Positions 50,844 through 58,951 of a DNA stretch of 64,000 nt are shown piece after piece (positions within the stretch are counted from its first letter, which is position 1; each line of letters opens with the position of its first letter). Source of the DNA: UBA5066 sp046331465 (GTDB taxonomy: Bacteria > Acidobacteriota > Thermoanaerobaculia > UBA5066); NCBI GenBank assembly GCA_046331465.1, contig JAXLQV010000003.1:434001-498000 (forward strand). Direction: 5' to 3'. The notes under the pieces were generated by a model that saw only the letters and a program-made list of their open reading frames with translations, searched no databases and was not told where the DNA came from. The translations under genes were made by a program, and so were the position numbers.

Positions 50844-51533
50844 TCAGGCGGGGCCCGCCGACGCGAGCTTCCGGAAGAGGACGAACGAGTAGCCGACCGG
50901 GACGAGGACCATCACCACGAGCGGGGCGGCGAGGAGCACCTCTCCCGCCGTCCCCGGCACGAAGGCGCCGACGAGCTGGACGAGGCCCCCGGCCACCCAG
51001 ATCGGGGCCGCGAGGCGGTGGGTACGGGTCCAGACCTCCTCGCTCGCGAGCGTCCAGGGGGTCCGGATGCCGATGAACCAGTTGTGCTTCAGCTTCCCCA
51101 TGCTGTTGCCGAGGACGACGAAGACGACGGCGAGGACGACCCCGATCCCCCGGCCGGAGTCGATCGGCGCGCCGAGCGAGCCGAGGGCGACGACGAGGTG
51201 GAACGCGACGATCATCAGCGGGACGAGCCAGCGGAAGAGCTTCAGCGTCTCCGGGAAGCGGGCGTAGTTCCTCCGGAGCGGGTCCGCGAGCGGCAGGACG
51301 AGGAGGACCGCCCAGAGGACGATCGCGAGCGCGGGCATGAGGAGCGCGTTCTCCCAGGCCGCGCCGTAGCGGTCCGCTTCGCCGGCGAGGTTCCAGTGGA
51401 CCGGGACCCGCTCCGGCAGGCGCGGGAGGACCCAGAGGCCGAAGGCGACGTCGGCGAGGAGGAGGACGAGGAGCGGCAGCTCGCCGCGCAGGAGCGTGCG
51501 GTCGACGCGGTAGGCGGGTTCAGGGGCGTCCAT
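50844..51533 (-). CDS. SdpI/DUF1648-family membrane protein
   Basis: The 229-residue protein has six hydrophobic helices. The first is followed by LPERVPVHWNLAGEADRYG, the DUF1648 signature, and the C-terminal half holds GNSMGKLKHNWFIGIRTPWTL, the SdpI signature. Bacillus SdpI gives immunity to the SdpC toxin and sequesters the SdpR repressor at the membrane. The gene overlaps sdpR by 14 bases. No sdpC-like toxin is seen, so the local function need not be toxin immunity. Confidence 0.85.
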   Translation of the reverse strand: MDAPEPAYRVDRTLLRGELPLLVLLLADVAFGLWVLPRLPERVPVHWNLAGEADRYGAAWENALLMPALAIVLWAVLLVLPLADPLRRNYARFPETLKLFRWLVPLMIVAFHLVVALGSLGAPIDSGRGIGVVLAVVFVVLGNSMGKLKHNWFIGIRTPWTLASEEVWTRTHRLAAPIWVAGGLVQLVGAFVPGTAGEVLLAAPLVVMVLVPVGYSFVLFRKLASAGPA

Positions 51534-51810
51534 GGCTCTTCTTCCTTCGCTCCGTCATCCCGAGGAGGAACCGGAGCGCCTCCTGGAAGACGGTCGTGTC
51601 GAGCGAGTAGACGATGTTCTGGCCGTGCCTCGCGTCCTGCACGAGGCGCGCCTGCTTCAGCAGCGAGAGGTGGTGCGAGATCGAGGGCTTCGTCATGTCG
51701 AAGCGCTCCGCGATCTCGCCGGCGTTCAGGTCCCCCTCGCGGAGGTACTCGAGGATCCGCCGCCGGGTCGGGTCCGCGAGCGCCTTGAAGACGAGGCCCG
51801 GGTCGCTCAC
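51520..51810 (-). CDS. ArsR/SdpR-family autorepressor
   Basis: The 96-residue winged-helix protein reads KALADPTRRRILEYLREGD at the N-terminus, then the recognition helices AGEIAERFDMTKPSISHHL and LLKQARLVQDARHGQNIVYSL. No ArsR metal ligands are visible. SdpR with SdpI forms a known autoregulated pair. It begins with GTG at 51810, overlapping the upstream hydrolase stop as GTGA, so the repressor is translated from the same transcript as the hydrolase gene. Confidence 0.88.
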   Translation of the reverse strand: MSDPGLVFKALADPTRRRILEYLREGDLNAGEIAERFDMTKPSISHHLSLLKQARLVQDARHGQNIVYSLDTTVFQEALRFLLGMTERRKKSHGRP

Positions 51811-53174
51811 GGTCTCGCCCGCGGGGGGAGCGCGAGGGTCCAGGCCGCGATCGCCTCGACGACCTCGGGCGCGACGTGCCCCGGCCTCTCGTACTCTGCC
51901 GGCGTGGAGGTCCCTTCCCCCGCGACGAAGAGGTGGTTGAGCGCCGGGAAGAGCCGGATCGTCGCGCGCGGGTCGGTGCCGAGCGCCGCCTTCCACCCGT
52001 CGAGGTCCTTCGACGTCACCTGGTAGTCGCGCCCTCCCTGGAGGACGAGGACGGGGATGGCGAGCCCCTTCGCGGTCGCGGCCGGGTCGTACCCCCGGAA
52101 CGCGAGCCAGTACGACGCCGGGGCGCCGAGGAGCGTCGCCGTCTTCGCCTCGGGCGCGCCGGGGGAGAGCGCCCGGAGCCTCGCGACGTCGGCCTTCGTC
52201 GCCGCCGCCGTTTCGGCCGTGGCGGCTCCGACCGCGACGAGGTGGTCCACCTGGTCGGCGACGAGCTCCTCGGGCGGCCGCGTGTTCCCCGCCATCACGA
52301 CGATCCCGGCGGTTCGCGGGTCGAGGCCGGCGATCTTCGGCGCGAGCATCCCGCCGAGGCTGTGCCCGAGGAGCGCGACGCGACGCGGGTCGACCCCCGG
52401 CTCCCCGCGAAGGAGCGCGAGCGCCGCGAGGGCGTCGTCGACGACCTCCTCCTTCGGCGTGACGTCGAGCCCCTTCATCTTCGCGCCGTGCACCCTGGTC
52501 CTCTTCTCGTACCGGAGGACCGCCACGCCCCGCGCCGCGAGGCCGCCGGCGAGGTCGCGGAAGACCTTCGTCCCGCCGACCGTCTCGTCGCGGTCCTGCG
52601 GCCCGGAGCCGTGGACGAGGACGAGCGCCGGGAACGGCCCGCTCCCCTGCGCGGGGAGCGTCAGCGTCCCCGGGAGCGCCCACTCGCCGCTCCCCACCGT
52701 CACCTCCCGCTCGCGCGCCTTCGCCGGGTCGGCGTACGGCGCTGCGCTCCACTCCGCCGGGGGCGGCCCGGGAAGGACGCGGAGGCCCGCGAGCCGCCCC
52801 TCGGCGTCGAAGGCCATCCGGAGAGAGACGACCGCGTTCTCGTACGTCGCCGGCACCCACGCGCTCTCGACGCCCCCTTCCGACCGGACGACCGGCGCGC
52901 CGAGCGACTTCAGCGCCCCGAGCTGCGCGGGGAGGCCGTTCCAGACCTGCTTGAAGCGCTCGGCCGGGAGGGCGGCCGCCATCTGCGGCGAGAAGCGGGC
53001 CGCGACGGCGTCGAGGTCCCCCTTCGCGAGGAGGGCCGTGACCTCGCGGGCGAGCTCCGCGGTCCGCGGGGCTGCGAGCGCCGTCGCGGCCGCGGGCGCC
53101 GCGGCGGGAGCCGGCGCCGGCGCGAGGAGGAAGAGGAGGGAAGCGAGAGAGAGGGACGAGATCGCCTTCCGCAT
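51807..53174 (-). CDS. Secreted alpha/beta hydrolase with DUF3887-like N-terminal domain (paralogue)
   Basis: This 455-residue protein is a paralogue of the one encoded at 49338-50672. It has a signal (residues 1-28), the DUF3887-like part with FSPQMAAALPAERFKQVW, and the GHSLGG esterase core, and its C-terminal sequence closely matches the paralogue. It is the first gene of a coupled run of hydrolase, sdpR and sdpI. The upstream region holds an AT-rich inverted repeat that could be the SdpR-type operator. The substrate is unknown. Confidence 0.82.
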   Translation of the reverse strand: MRKAISSLSLASLLFLLAPAPAPAAAPAAATALAAPRTAELAREVTALLAKGDLDAVAARFSPQMAAALPAERFKQVWNGLPAQLGALKSLGAPVVRSEGGVESAWVPATYENAVVSLRMAFDAEGRLAGLRVLPGPPPAEWSAAPYADPAKAREREVTVGSGEWALPGTLTLPAQGSGPFPALVLVHGSGPQDRDETVGGTKVFRDLAGGLAARGVAVLRYEKRTRVHGAKMKGLDVTPKEEVVDDALAALALLRGEPGVDPRRVALLGHSLGGMLAPKIAGLDPRTAGIVVMAGNTRPPEELVADQVDHLVAVGAATAETAAATKADVARLRALSPGAPEAKTATLLGAPASYWLAFRGYDPAATAKGLAIPVLVLQGGRDYQVTSKDLDGWKAALGTDPRATIRLFPALNHLFVAGEGTSTPAEYERPGHVAPEVVEAIAAWTLALPPRARP

Positions 53175-53198
53175 CGAGGGCCTCCAGATCTTCGATGA

Positions 53199-53214
53199 TT
53201 AGATAACCATCTAA
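53199..53214. promoter_or_regulatory. Likely ArsR/SdpR-type operator
   Basis: TTAGAT and ATCTAA form a perfect inverted repeat with a 4-base spacer. It lies 25 bases upstream of the start codon of the hydrolase gene that leads into sdpR. The stretch is strongly AT-rich for this genome, as in promoters that a repressor controls. Confidence 0.55.
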
Positions 53215-53296
53215 ATAAAGATGGGGCCGCCGCCAGCCGCCGTCAAGAGTGGATATGATTCCGCCGACGTCCAGCGTCTCCCCGAGGAGGCCGACC

Positions 53297-53683
53297 GTGC
53301 TCAAGTGGGTCCAGTGCGTCCGCCGCCGCCCCGAGCTGACCGTGGTCGAGTTCCGCCGCCACTGGCTGGAGTACGGGGAGGAGATCGTCGCCCTCGGCGC
53401 CGAGATCGGGGCCGTGCGGATCGAGGTCAGCGCCTCGCTCGCGGTCGAGGCGAACACCGAGTGGCAGCTCCGCCGCGGCTCCGCGGCGCCGTTCGACGGC
53501 CTCGCCGAGGTCCACTTCGGCGGGAGCGCCCCGCAGTTCCTCGAGGCCCTCCGCCAGCCCGGGACGAAGGGGCGCGTCGAGAAGCTCCTCCAGCTCCAGG
53601 AGGAGTTCGTCGACGTGCCGCATTCCTGCTTCTTCCTCGCCTCCCAGGACGTCGAGGCGGAGTTCTCGCTCCCCCCCGACTGA
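53297..53683 (+). CDS. EthD-like dimeric alpha-beta barrel protein
   Basis: The 128-residue product has the ferredoxin-like ab pattern of the EthD/dimeric alpha-beta barrel family, with KWVQCVRRRPELTVVEFRRHWLEYG at the N-terminus matching the usual EthD opening. Later strands are weaker. EthD-type proteins support oxidative degradation pathways, but no such genes adjoin it. I chose the GTG at 53297 because GAGGAGG lies 6 bases upstream; an ATG at 53249 has no site. It is convergent with the sugar dehydrogenase gene, with a 6-base gap. Confidence 0.5.
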   Translation: MLKWVQCVRRRPELTVVEFRRHWLEYGEEIVALGAEIGAVRIEVSASLAVEANTEWQLRRGSAAPFDGLAEVHFGGSAPQFLEALRQPGTKGRVEKLLQLQEEFVDVPHSCFFLASQDVEAEFSLPPD

Positions 53684-53689
53684 CCCCGG

Positions 53690-56329
53690 CTACTCCGCGG
53701 CCTCCATCGGCACGAAGCTGCCGTCGTGCGTCCCGGCCCCTCCCGGGACCGGCCCGTCGTTGACGACGGCGTAGGCGAGGAACCGCTCGTTCCCGGCAAC
53801 CCGCGAGACCTTCACGTACCCCGCGTGGAGGGCCCAGCCCAGGAGGACCCGGTCCACCTGGAACCACTCTCCCGGCTCCAGGACGACGTCGCGCGAGGTG
53901 CCGATCTTCCGGCCGCCGACCGGCTCGTAGACCTCGTAGCGGAGCGTGATGGAGCCGCCGCCGGGACCGGCGTTCAGGAGCGCGAGGTTCGTCCTCACCT
54001 CGTCGTCCTGCCGGAGGCCGAAGAGCCACGCCTCCCGGAAGGCGCACTCGGCGACCGCGGAACCCGGCGTGAAGAGGCCGTAGGCACCGCCTCCGGCCGC
54101 GGGCGCGGCCGTCCTCGCGCCGGCGTACCCCTGCGCGGGGCGCCCCGACGCCCCCTCGAACGACACGAAGAGGGCGCCCGCGTACGAGCCGCCGCGCCCG
54201 CCGACCGGGAGACCCCGCGTCCGCAGGCGGTCGACGAAGCCGGGGAGGATCTTCTGCTCCCCCGCCGCGAGCGCCTCGGCCGCCTCGAATCGCCGGGGCG
54301 AGCCGGTCGCGAGCGACTCCACCCAGAGGAGGCGCGCGGTGACGGGCGCGCTCCCCGGGTTCGCGAGGACGAGCTCGCTCTCGAAGCCGGACGTCTCGAC
54401 GACGACGGGGACGACCTGGGTTCCGACGGGGCGCACCGGGAGGGCCGGCGCGACGTACGAGCCGTCGTTCGTCCCGTTGTCGTTGAAGACGGCGTAGGCC
54501 CAGAACGGCCCCGGCCCCGAGACCCGCTCGACGACGGCCCAGCCGTTCGCAAAGCCGGCGCGGGAGAGGACCGAGTCGAGCTGGACCCACTCCCCCGGGC
54601 CGAGCGAGACCTCCGCAAGGGGGTACGAGCGCCCGGCCGACCAGAGCGTGACGCGGAGGGTCGTCGTTCCCGCGACGGCGCCGGAGACGAGAGCGACGTT
54701 CGTCCGGTCGGCGGCGTTCTCCCGGAGACCGTAGAGGACGGCCTTCTCGGCGACGAGGTCCTGCGCCCGCGGCGCCGGGTAGGCGAGCCCCGCGCGGCCG
54801 GTCCCCGACGGCGTCGTCGTCCGGGCGAGAACGACGCCGTCCGGGGAGGCGGAGAGACCCGTCAGCTCGACCCGGAGCGTCCCTCCCTGCGAGCCCTGCG
54901 CGGCGTCCGGGATCGCGAGCCCCCTCGACCGGAGCCACGCGAGCGCGTCGGGATAGCGCTTCTGCTCCCCGCTCCCGACGAGCTCCGCGATCGAGCCCCC
55001 CCCGGCCCCGCCGAAGAGCGCCGCCGGCGTGTAGGTCGCGTGGAGGGTCGCGACGCCCGTCCCCTTGTTCGCGACGACGAGCTCGGTCGAGTAGTGCGAG
55101 CCGTTCTTCCCGGTCGCGTCGAGGACGATCGGCACCTGCCGGGCCGAGGAGGGGGTCGTCGTCGTCAGCCGGAAGACCTCGCCTCCCGAGGGGTCCGTCA
55201 CGTAGACGTCCCCCCGCGCGTCCTCCCCGATGTCCGTGACGCTCGAGATCGTCCGCCCCCCGGCGGGGATCCACTCCGCCGCGTGGTTCCGGGCGTCGGT
55301 CGCCGTCGTCCCGAGGCGCCTCACGCTCCAGATCTCGCCGGAGCAGTAGTCCGCGAAGAGGTAGCGCCCCGCGATCTCGGGAACGGCCGCCCCGCGCGAC
55401 ACGACGCTCCCCGTCACCGAGCAGCGCGGCGGGCTCACCGCGTGCGCGTACTCGAGGATCGGGAGCGCCAGGTCGGGCGTGGCGCAGCCGGAGGCGGGGT
55501 CGTAGCAGTGGAACCCCTCCATCCTCCGCCAGCCGTAGTTCGCGCCCCCGGCCGAGCCCGCCGGCTGGAAGTCGATCTCCTCCCACGCGGCCTGCCCGGC
55601 GTCGCCGATCCAGAGGTCGCCGGTGACGCGGTCGAAGGAGAAGCGCCAGGGGTTCCGGAGCCCCTTCGCCCAGATCTCGGGGAGCGGGCTCGTCCTCCCG
55701 GCCCACGGGTTGTCGGACGGGACGGCGTACTCCTTCCCGGGGTCCTTCGCGTCGACGTCGATCCGGAGGAGCTTCCCGAGCCACGTCCCGTCGTTCTGGG
55801 AGAGGTTCTGCGGGTCCCCCGCGCCCCCCCCGTCGCCGAGGCCGAGCGTGAGCGTCCCGTCGACCGGCGAGAAGGCGAGGTGGCCGCCGTTGTGGTTCGC
55901 GTAGGGCTGCACCTGGCGCAGGAGGACGCGCTCGCTCCCGGCGTTCGCGACGTCGGGGTTGGCGGAGACGGTGAACTCGGAGACGACCGTGTTGCCGGAC
56001 GGGTCGGTGTAGTTCACGAAGAAGCGGCCGTTGTGGGCGTAGTCGGGGTGGAACGCGAGCCCCAGGAGCCCCCGCTCGCCGCCGGAGCTGATCCGCGACG
56101 AGAGGTCGAGGAAGCTCGTCCCGAGGAGGACGCCGTTCTTCAGGACCCGAATCCTCCCCCCCTGCTCGACGAGGAAAAGCCGGTCGAAGTCGCCCGCGGG
56201 GGCCGTCGTCCGGAGCGGCGCGACGAGCCCCGAGACGACGAGGACCGGCTCGACCGCGGCGGCGGCGGGCCGCAGGTGCGCCGCGACGGACAGCGCGCAG
56301 AGGACGACGACGGACCGGGCGGCTCTCAT
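53690..56329 (-). CDS. Secreted PQQ-type sugar dehydrogenase (GSDH) with shared C-terminal region
   Basis: The 879-residue protein has a signal (residues 1-25) and a six-bladed beta-propeller of the glucose/sorbosone dehydrogenase family to about residue 390. Motifs include GERGLLGLAFHPDY, NHNGGHLAFSP, LGLGDGGGAGDP and AKGLRNPWRFSFD, which hold the usual active-site His and the PQQ and calcium-binding residues. From about residue 400, 484 residues form the A-B-A-B region shared with the metalloprotease and BNR-type proteins, ending TNDGSYV and GTHDGSFVPM. It starts at the ATG at 56329, 6 bases after a CAGAAT hexamer. The substrate is uncertain. Confidence 0.85.
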   Translation of the reverse strand: MRAARSVVVLCALSVAAHLRPAAAAVEPVLVVSGLVAPLRTTAPAGDFDRLFLVEQGGRIRVLKNGVLLGTSFLDLSSRISSGGERGLLGLAFHPDYAHNGRFFVNYTDPSGNTVVSEFTVSANPDVANAGSERVLLRQVQPYANHNGGHLAFSPVDGTLTLGLGDGGGAGDPQNLSQNDGTWLGKLLRIDVDAKDPGKEYAVPSDNPWAGRTSPLPEIWAKGLRNPWRFSFDRVTGDLWIGDAGQAAWEEIDFQPAGSAGGANYGWRRMEGFHCYDPASGCATPDLALPILEYAHAVSPPRCSVTGSVVSRGAAVPEIAGRYLFADYCSGEIWSVRRLGTTATDARNHAAEWIPAGGRTISSVTDIGEDARGDVYVTDPSGGEVFRLTTTTPSSARQVPIVLDATGKNGSHYSTELVVANKGTGVATLHATYTPAALFGGAGGGSIAELVGSGEQKRYPDALAWLRSRGLAIPDAAQGSQGGTLRVELTGLSASPDGVVLARTTTPSGTGRAGLAYPAPRAQDLVAEKAVLYGLRENAADRTNVALVSGAVAGTTTLRVTLWSAGRSYPLAEVSLGPGEWVQLDSVLSRAGFANGWAVVERVSGPGPFWAYAVFNDNGTNDGSYVAPALPVRPVGTQVVPVVVETSGFESELVLANPGSAPVTARLLWVESLATGSPRRFEAAEALAAGEQKILPGFVDRLRTRGLPVGGRGGSYAGALFVSFEGASGRPAQGYAGARTAAPAAGGGAYGLFTPGSAVAECAFREAWLFGLRQDDEVRTNLALLNAGPGGGSITLRYEVYEPVGGRKIGTSRDVVLEPGEWFQVDRVLLGWALHAGYVKVSRVAGNERFLAYAVVNDGPVPGGAGTHDGSFVPMEAAE

Positions 56330-56335
56330 GGGCGG

Positions 56336-56341
56336 ATTCTG
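56336..56341 (-). promoter_or_regulatory. Candidate -10 element of the sugar dehydrogenase gene
   Basis: CAGAAT on the minus strand lies 6 bases before the ATG at 56329, with no ribosome site. The geometry matches the other leaderless-type candidates in the window. Confidence 0.3.
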
Positions 56342-56394
56342 TTCTGACGACGTCTCCCGGGCCAAGCCGGCGAAGCGCCCCGCGCGCGGGGGCG

Positions 56395-57303
56395 TCAGGC
56401 GCCGGGCGGGACGAGGAGCCGGACCTTCCCTCCCGCGGGGCCGACCGTCACCGGCGTCGTTCCGGCGGCGTCGCCGTCGACCTGCACCTCGAGCGGGTAG
56501 CCGGCGAGCGAGCGCGCCGAGAAGCTCCGCACCGCGAGCCGCTCGACGCCCCGCACGCCGAGCTGCCTCGCCTTCCCGCCCGGGAGGAGGCGGTAGAAGT
56601 GGAACAGGTCCCCGCGATCCTCCGAGGTGAAGAGGACGAGGTCGAGGAGGTCGTCGTCGGGATCGGCGAAGGGCGAGAGGATCGCGTCGCCGGCGTACTT
56701 GCGGGTGTTCGCCGAGAGGACGAAGGTCGCGCGGCGCGTGAAGGCCTCCCCGTCCGCGTCGATCCCCGTCACCTCGATCGGCGGGAACTCGTAGTTCCGC
56801 CACTCGACCGTGGCGACGTAGGAGAACCCGACGCGCCCGAAGAGCCGCTTGAGCGTCGGGTGGACGTTCGTCATGACGCGCGCGTCGAACCCGACCCCCG
56901 TCCCGATGAGCGACGTGCGCCCCGCCGAGGGCCAGGTCGTCAGCGTCCGGGTCGCCGGGGACGCGAGGAGCGCGTCGGCGGCCTCCTCCGGGCACTTCCC
57001 GAGGCCGTACTCGCGGGCGACGACGTTCGTCGTCCCCGCCGGGAGGATCGCGAGCGGGACGTCGCCCCCGGCGAGCGCGGCGGCCGCCTCGGCGACCGTC
57101 CCGTCGCCGCCGGCGACGGCGACGAGGTCGGGCCCCTCGGCGAGGTGGGCGCGGACGAGCTCCGTCGCGTGCCGCGGCGCCTGCGTCGCGAAGAGCGCGA
57201 GCTCGACGCCGCGCCCCCGCGCGCGCTCGGCGATCGCGGCCATCTGCGCCGTCCGGTCGCGCCCGCCCGAGGCCGGGTTGTAGACGAGGATCCCGCGCTT
57301 CAC
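56395..57303 (-). CDS. Diacylglycerol/lipid kinase family protein
   Basis: The 302-residue product belongs to the DAGK catalytic-domain family (YegS/BmrU-like). The nucleotide motif VAGGDGTVAEAA is at about residue 65. The N-terminal YNPASGG matches the family start, and GTTNVVAREYG follows the nucleotide motif. The fold has two domains, the second with a beta-sandwich. It would phosphorylate a membrane lipid or polyprenol. Its start overlaps the ruvB stop (ATGA), so the two are translationally coupled. Confidence 0.88.
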   Translation of the reverse strand: MKRGILVYNPASGGRDRTAQMAAIAERARGRGVELALFATQAPRHATELVRAHLAEGPDLVAVAGGDGTVAEAAAALAGGDVPLAILPAGTTNVVAREYGLGKCPEEAADALLASPATRTLTTWPSAGRTSLIGTGVGFDARVMTNVHPTLKRLFGRVGFSYVATVEWRNYEFPPIEVTGIDADGEAFTRRATFVLSANTRKYAGDAILSPFADPDDDLLDLVLFTSEDRGDLFHFYRLLPGGKARQLGVRGVERLAVRSFSARSLAGYPLEVQVDGDAAGTTPVTVGPAGGKVRLLVPPGA

Positions 57304-58328
57304 GACGTCCCGAAGAGCGGACCGTCGCCCGCGACCTTCGGCGGGAGGCCGAGGTGGCGGTAGGCGAGCGCCGTCGCGACGCGCCCCTTGGGCGTCCGCG
57401 TCAGGAAGCCCGACTGGAGGAGGAACGGCTCGTAGAGGTCCTCGAGCGTCCCCTTGTCCTCCCCGAGAGAGTGGGCGAGGGCGGAGAGGCCGACGGGGCC
57501 GCCGCCGAAGCGCTCGACGATCGTCCCGAGGATCCGGCGGTCGAGCTCGTCGAGGCCGAAGTGGTCGACCTCGAGCCGGTCGAGCGAGGCGCGCGCGCCC
57601 GCGGCCGAGATGCGGCTCTCGCCGGCGACCTCGACGAAGTCGCGGACGCGCCGGAGGAGGCGGTTCGCGATGCGCGGCGTGCCGCGGCTCCGCCGCGCGA
57701 TCTCCCCCGCGCCGTCCTCGTCGATCGGGCAGCCGAGGATCTCGGCCGAGCGGAGGACGATCGTCTTCAGGGCCGCCGTGTCGTAGTAGTCGAGCCGGTG
57801 CGTGATCCCGAACCGCGCCGTGAGCGGCGTCGAGAGGAGCCCGGCGCGCGTCGTCGCGCCGACGAGCGTGAAGGGCTGGAGGCGCAGCTCCACCGTCCGC
57901 GCCGCGGGGCCGGTCCCGATGACGAGGTCGAGCTTCCCGTCCTCGAGCGCCGGGTAGAGGATCTCCTCGACGGCGGGCGGCACCCTGTGGATCTCGTCGA
58001 TGAAGAGGACGTCGCCCGGGCCGAGGTTCGTCAGGATCGCCGCGAGGTCGCCCGCCTTCTCGAGGACCGGGCCGGCGGTGACGCGGATCTGCGCCCCCAT
58101 CTCGCGCGCGATGATGTGGGCGAGGGTCGTCTTCCCGAGGCCGGGGGGCCCGAAGAGGAGGACGTGGTCGAGCGGCTCGCTCCGCCTCTTCGCGGCGGTC
58201 AGGAAGACCCCGAGCGTCTCCTTCAGCTTCGACTGGCCGACGAACTCGCCGAGCGCCCGCGGCCGGAGCGTCGCGTCCGGCTCGCGCTCTTCGGGCGCCG
58301 GGTCTCCCGCGAGGAGGCGTTCGTCCAT
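57300..58328 (-). CDS. ruvB: Holliday junction branch-migration ATPase RuvB
   Basis: This is the motor of the RuvAB complex for homologous recombination and fork repair. The 342-residue AAA+ protein has Walker A GPPGLGKTT and Walker B DEIHR, sensor 1 GATTRAGLL, and the C-terminal winged-helix domain. Length and motifs match the family closely. It lies 16 bases downstream of ruvA and overlaps the lipid kinase gene by 4 bases. The absence of ruvC locally is common. Confidence 0.95.
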   Translation of the reverse strand: MDERLLAGDPAPEEREPDATLRPRALGEFVGQSKLKETLGVFLTAAKRRSEPLDHVLLFGPPGLGKTTLAHIIAREMGAQIRVTAGPVLEKAGDLAAILTNLGPGDVLFIDEIHRVPPAVEEILYPALEDGKLDLVIGTGPAARTVELRLQPFTLVGATTRAGLLSTPLTARFGITHRLDYYDTAALKTIVLRSAEILGCPIDEDGAGEIARRSRGTPRIANRLLRRVRDFVEVAGESRISAAGARASLDRLEVDHFGLDELDRRILGTIVERFGGGPVGLSALAHSLGEDKGTLEDLYEPFLLQSGFLTRTPKGRVATALAYRHLGLPPKVAGDGPLFGTS

Positions 58329-58344
58329 CGTCCCTCCGTCCGCC

Positions 58345-58944
58345 TCAGCGCGAGAGGAGCCGGAGCGCCGCCGAGAGGAGCGCCGAGAGGTCCGCCGCGG
58401 CCGTCTCGCTCGCCGCCTTCACCGCGGCCTCGGCCTGCGGCTTGCGGTACCCGAGGTTCAGGAGCGCGCCGACGGCGTCCTCGAGGAGGCCGCCCAGGCC
58501 CGACCCGGCCTCGGCCGCGGGGGCCGCCCCGCCCGGGAAGATCCCCGCGACCTTGTCCTTCAGCTCGACCCCGAGCCGCTCCGCGAGCTTCTTGCCGACG
58601 CCCGGGATCGTGGAGAGCCGCTTGACGTTCTGCGCGGCGAGCGCGCCGACGAGCTCGGGGAGCGGGAGGCCGGAGAGGACCGCGAGCGCGACCTTCGGGC
58701 CGACGCCGGAGACGGTGATGAGCTTCTCGAAGAGCGCCTTCTCCTCAGCCGTCGCGAAGCCGAAGAGGAGGATCGCGTCCTCGCGGACGTGCGTGTGGAC
58801 GTGGAGGCTCGCGCGCTCCCCGACGGCGGGGAGCGCGGCGAACGTCCCGAGCGGCACGTGCAGCTCGTAGCCGACGCCCGAGGCGTCGACGAGGGCCCGG
58901 TCGGGCCGCTTCTCCAGGACGATTCCCGAGAGGCGCCCGATCAC
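58345..58944 (-). CDS. ruvA: Holliday junction DNA-binding subunit RuvA
   Basis: This 199-residue protein forms the tetramer that grips a Holliday junction. The N-terminal OB fold (IGRLSGIVLEKRP onwards) is followed by two helix-hairpin-helix motifs, one reading PGVGKKLAERLGVELK. Domain III at the C-terminus, which contacts RuvB, is a short helical bundle including LGYRKPQAEAAVKAA. It precedes ruvB on the same strand and starts with ATG at 58944, directly after the PpiD-like gene. Confidence 0.94.
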   Translation of the reverse strand: MIGRLSGIVLEKRPDRALVDASGVGYELHVPLGTFAALPAVGERASLHVHTHVREDAILLFGFATAEEKALFEKLITVSGVGPKVALAVLSGLPLPELVGALAAQNVKRLSTIPGVGKKLAERLGVELKDKVAGIFPGGAAPAAEAGSGLGGLLEDAVGALLNLGYRKPQAEAAVKAASETAAADLSALLSAALRLLSR

Positions 58945-58951
58945 GTCCGGG

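Noticed and set aside
50844..51810. SdpC-type toxin system
   Set aside because: The repressor and membrane partner are present, but no gene with an SdpC-like precursor is found nearby.
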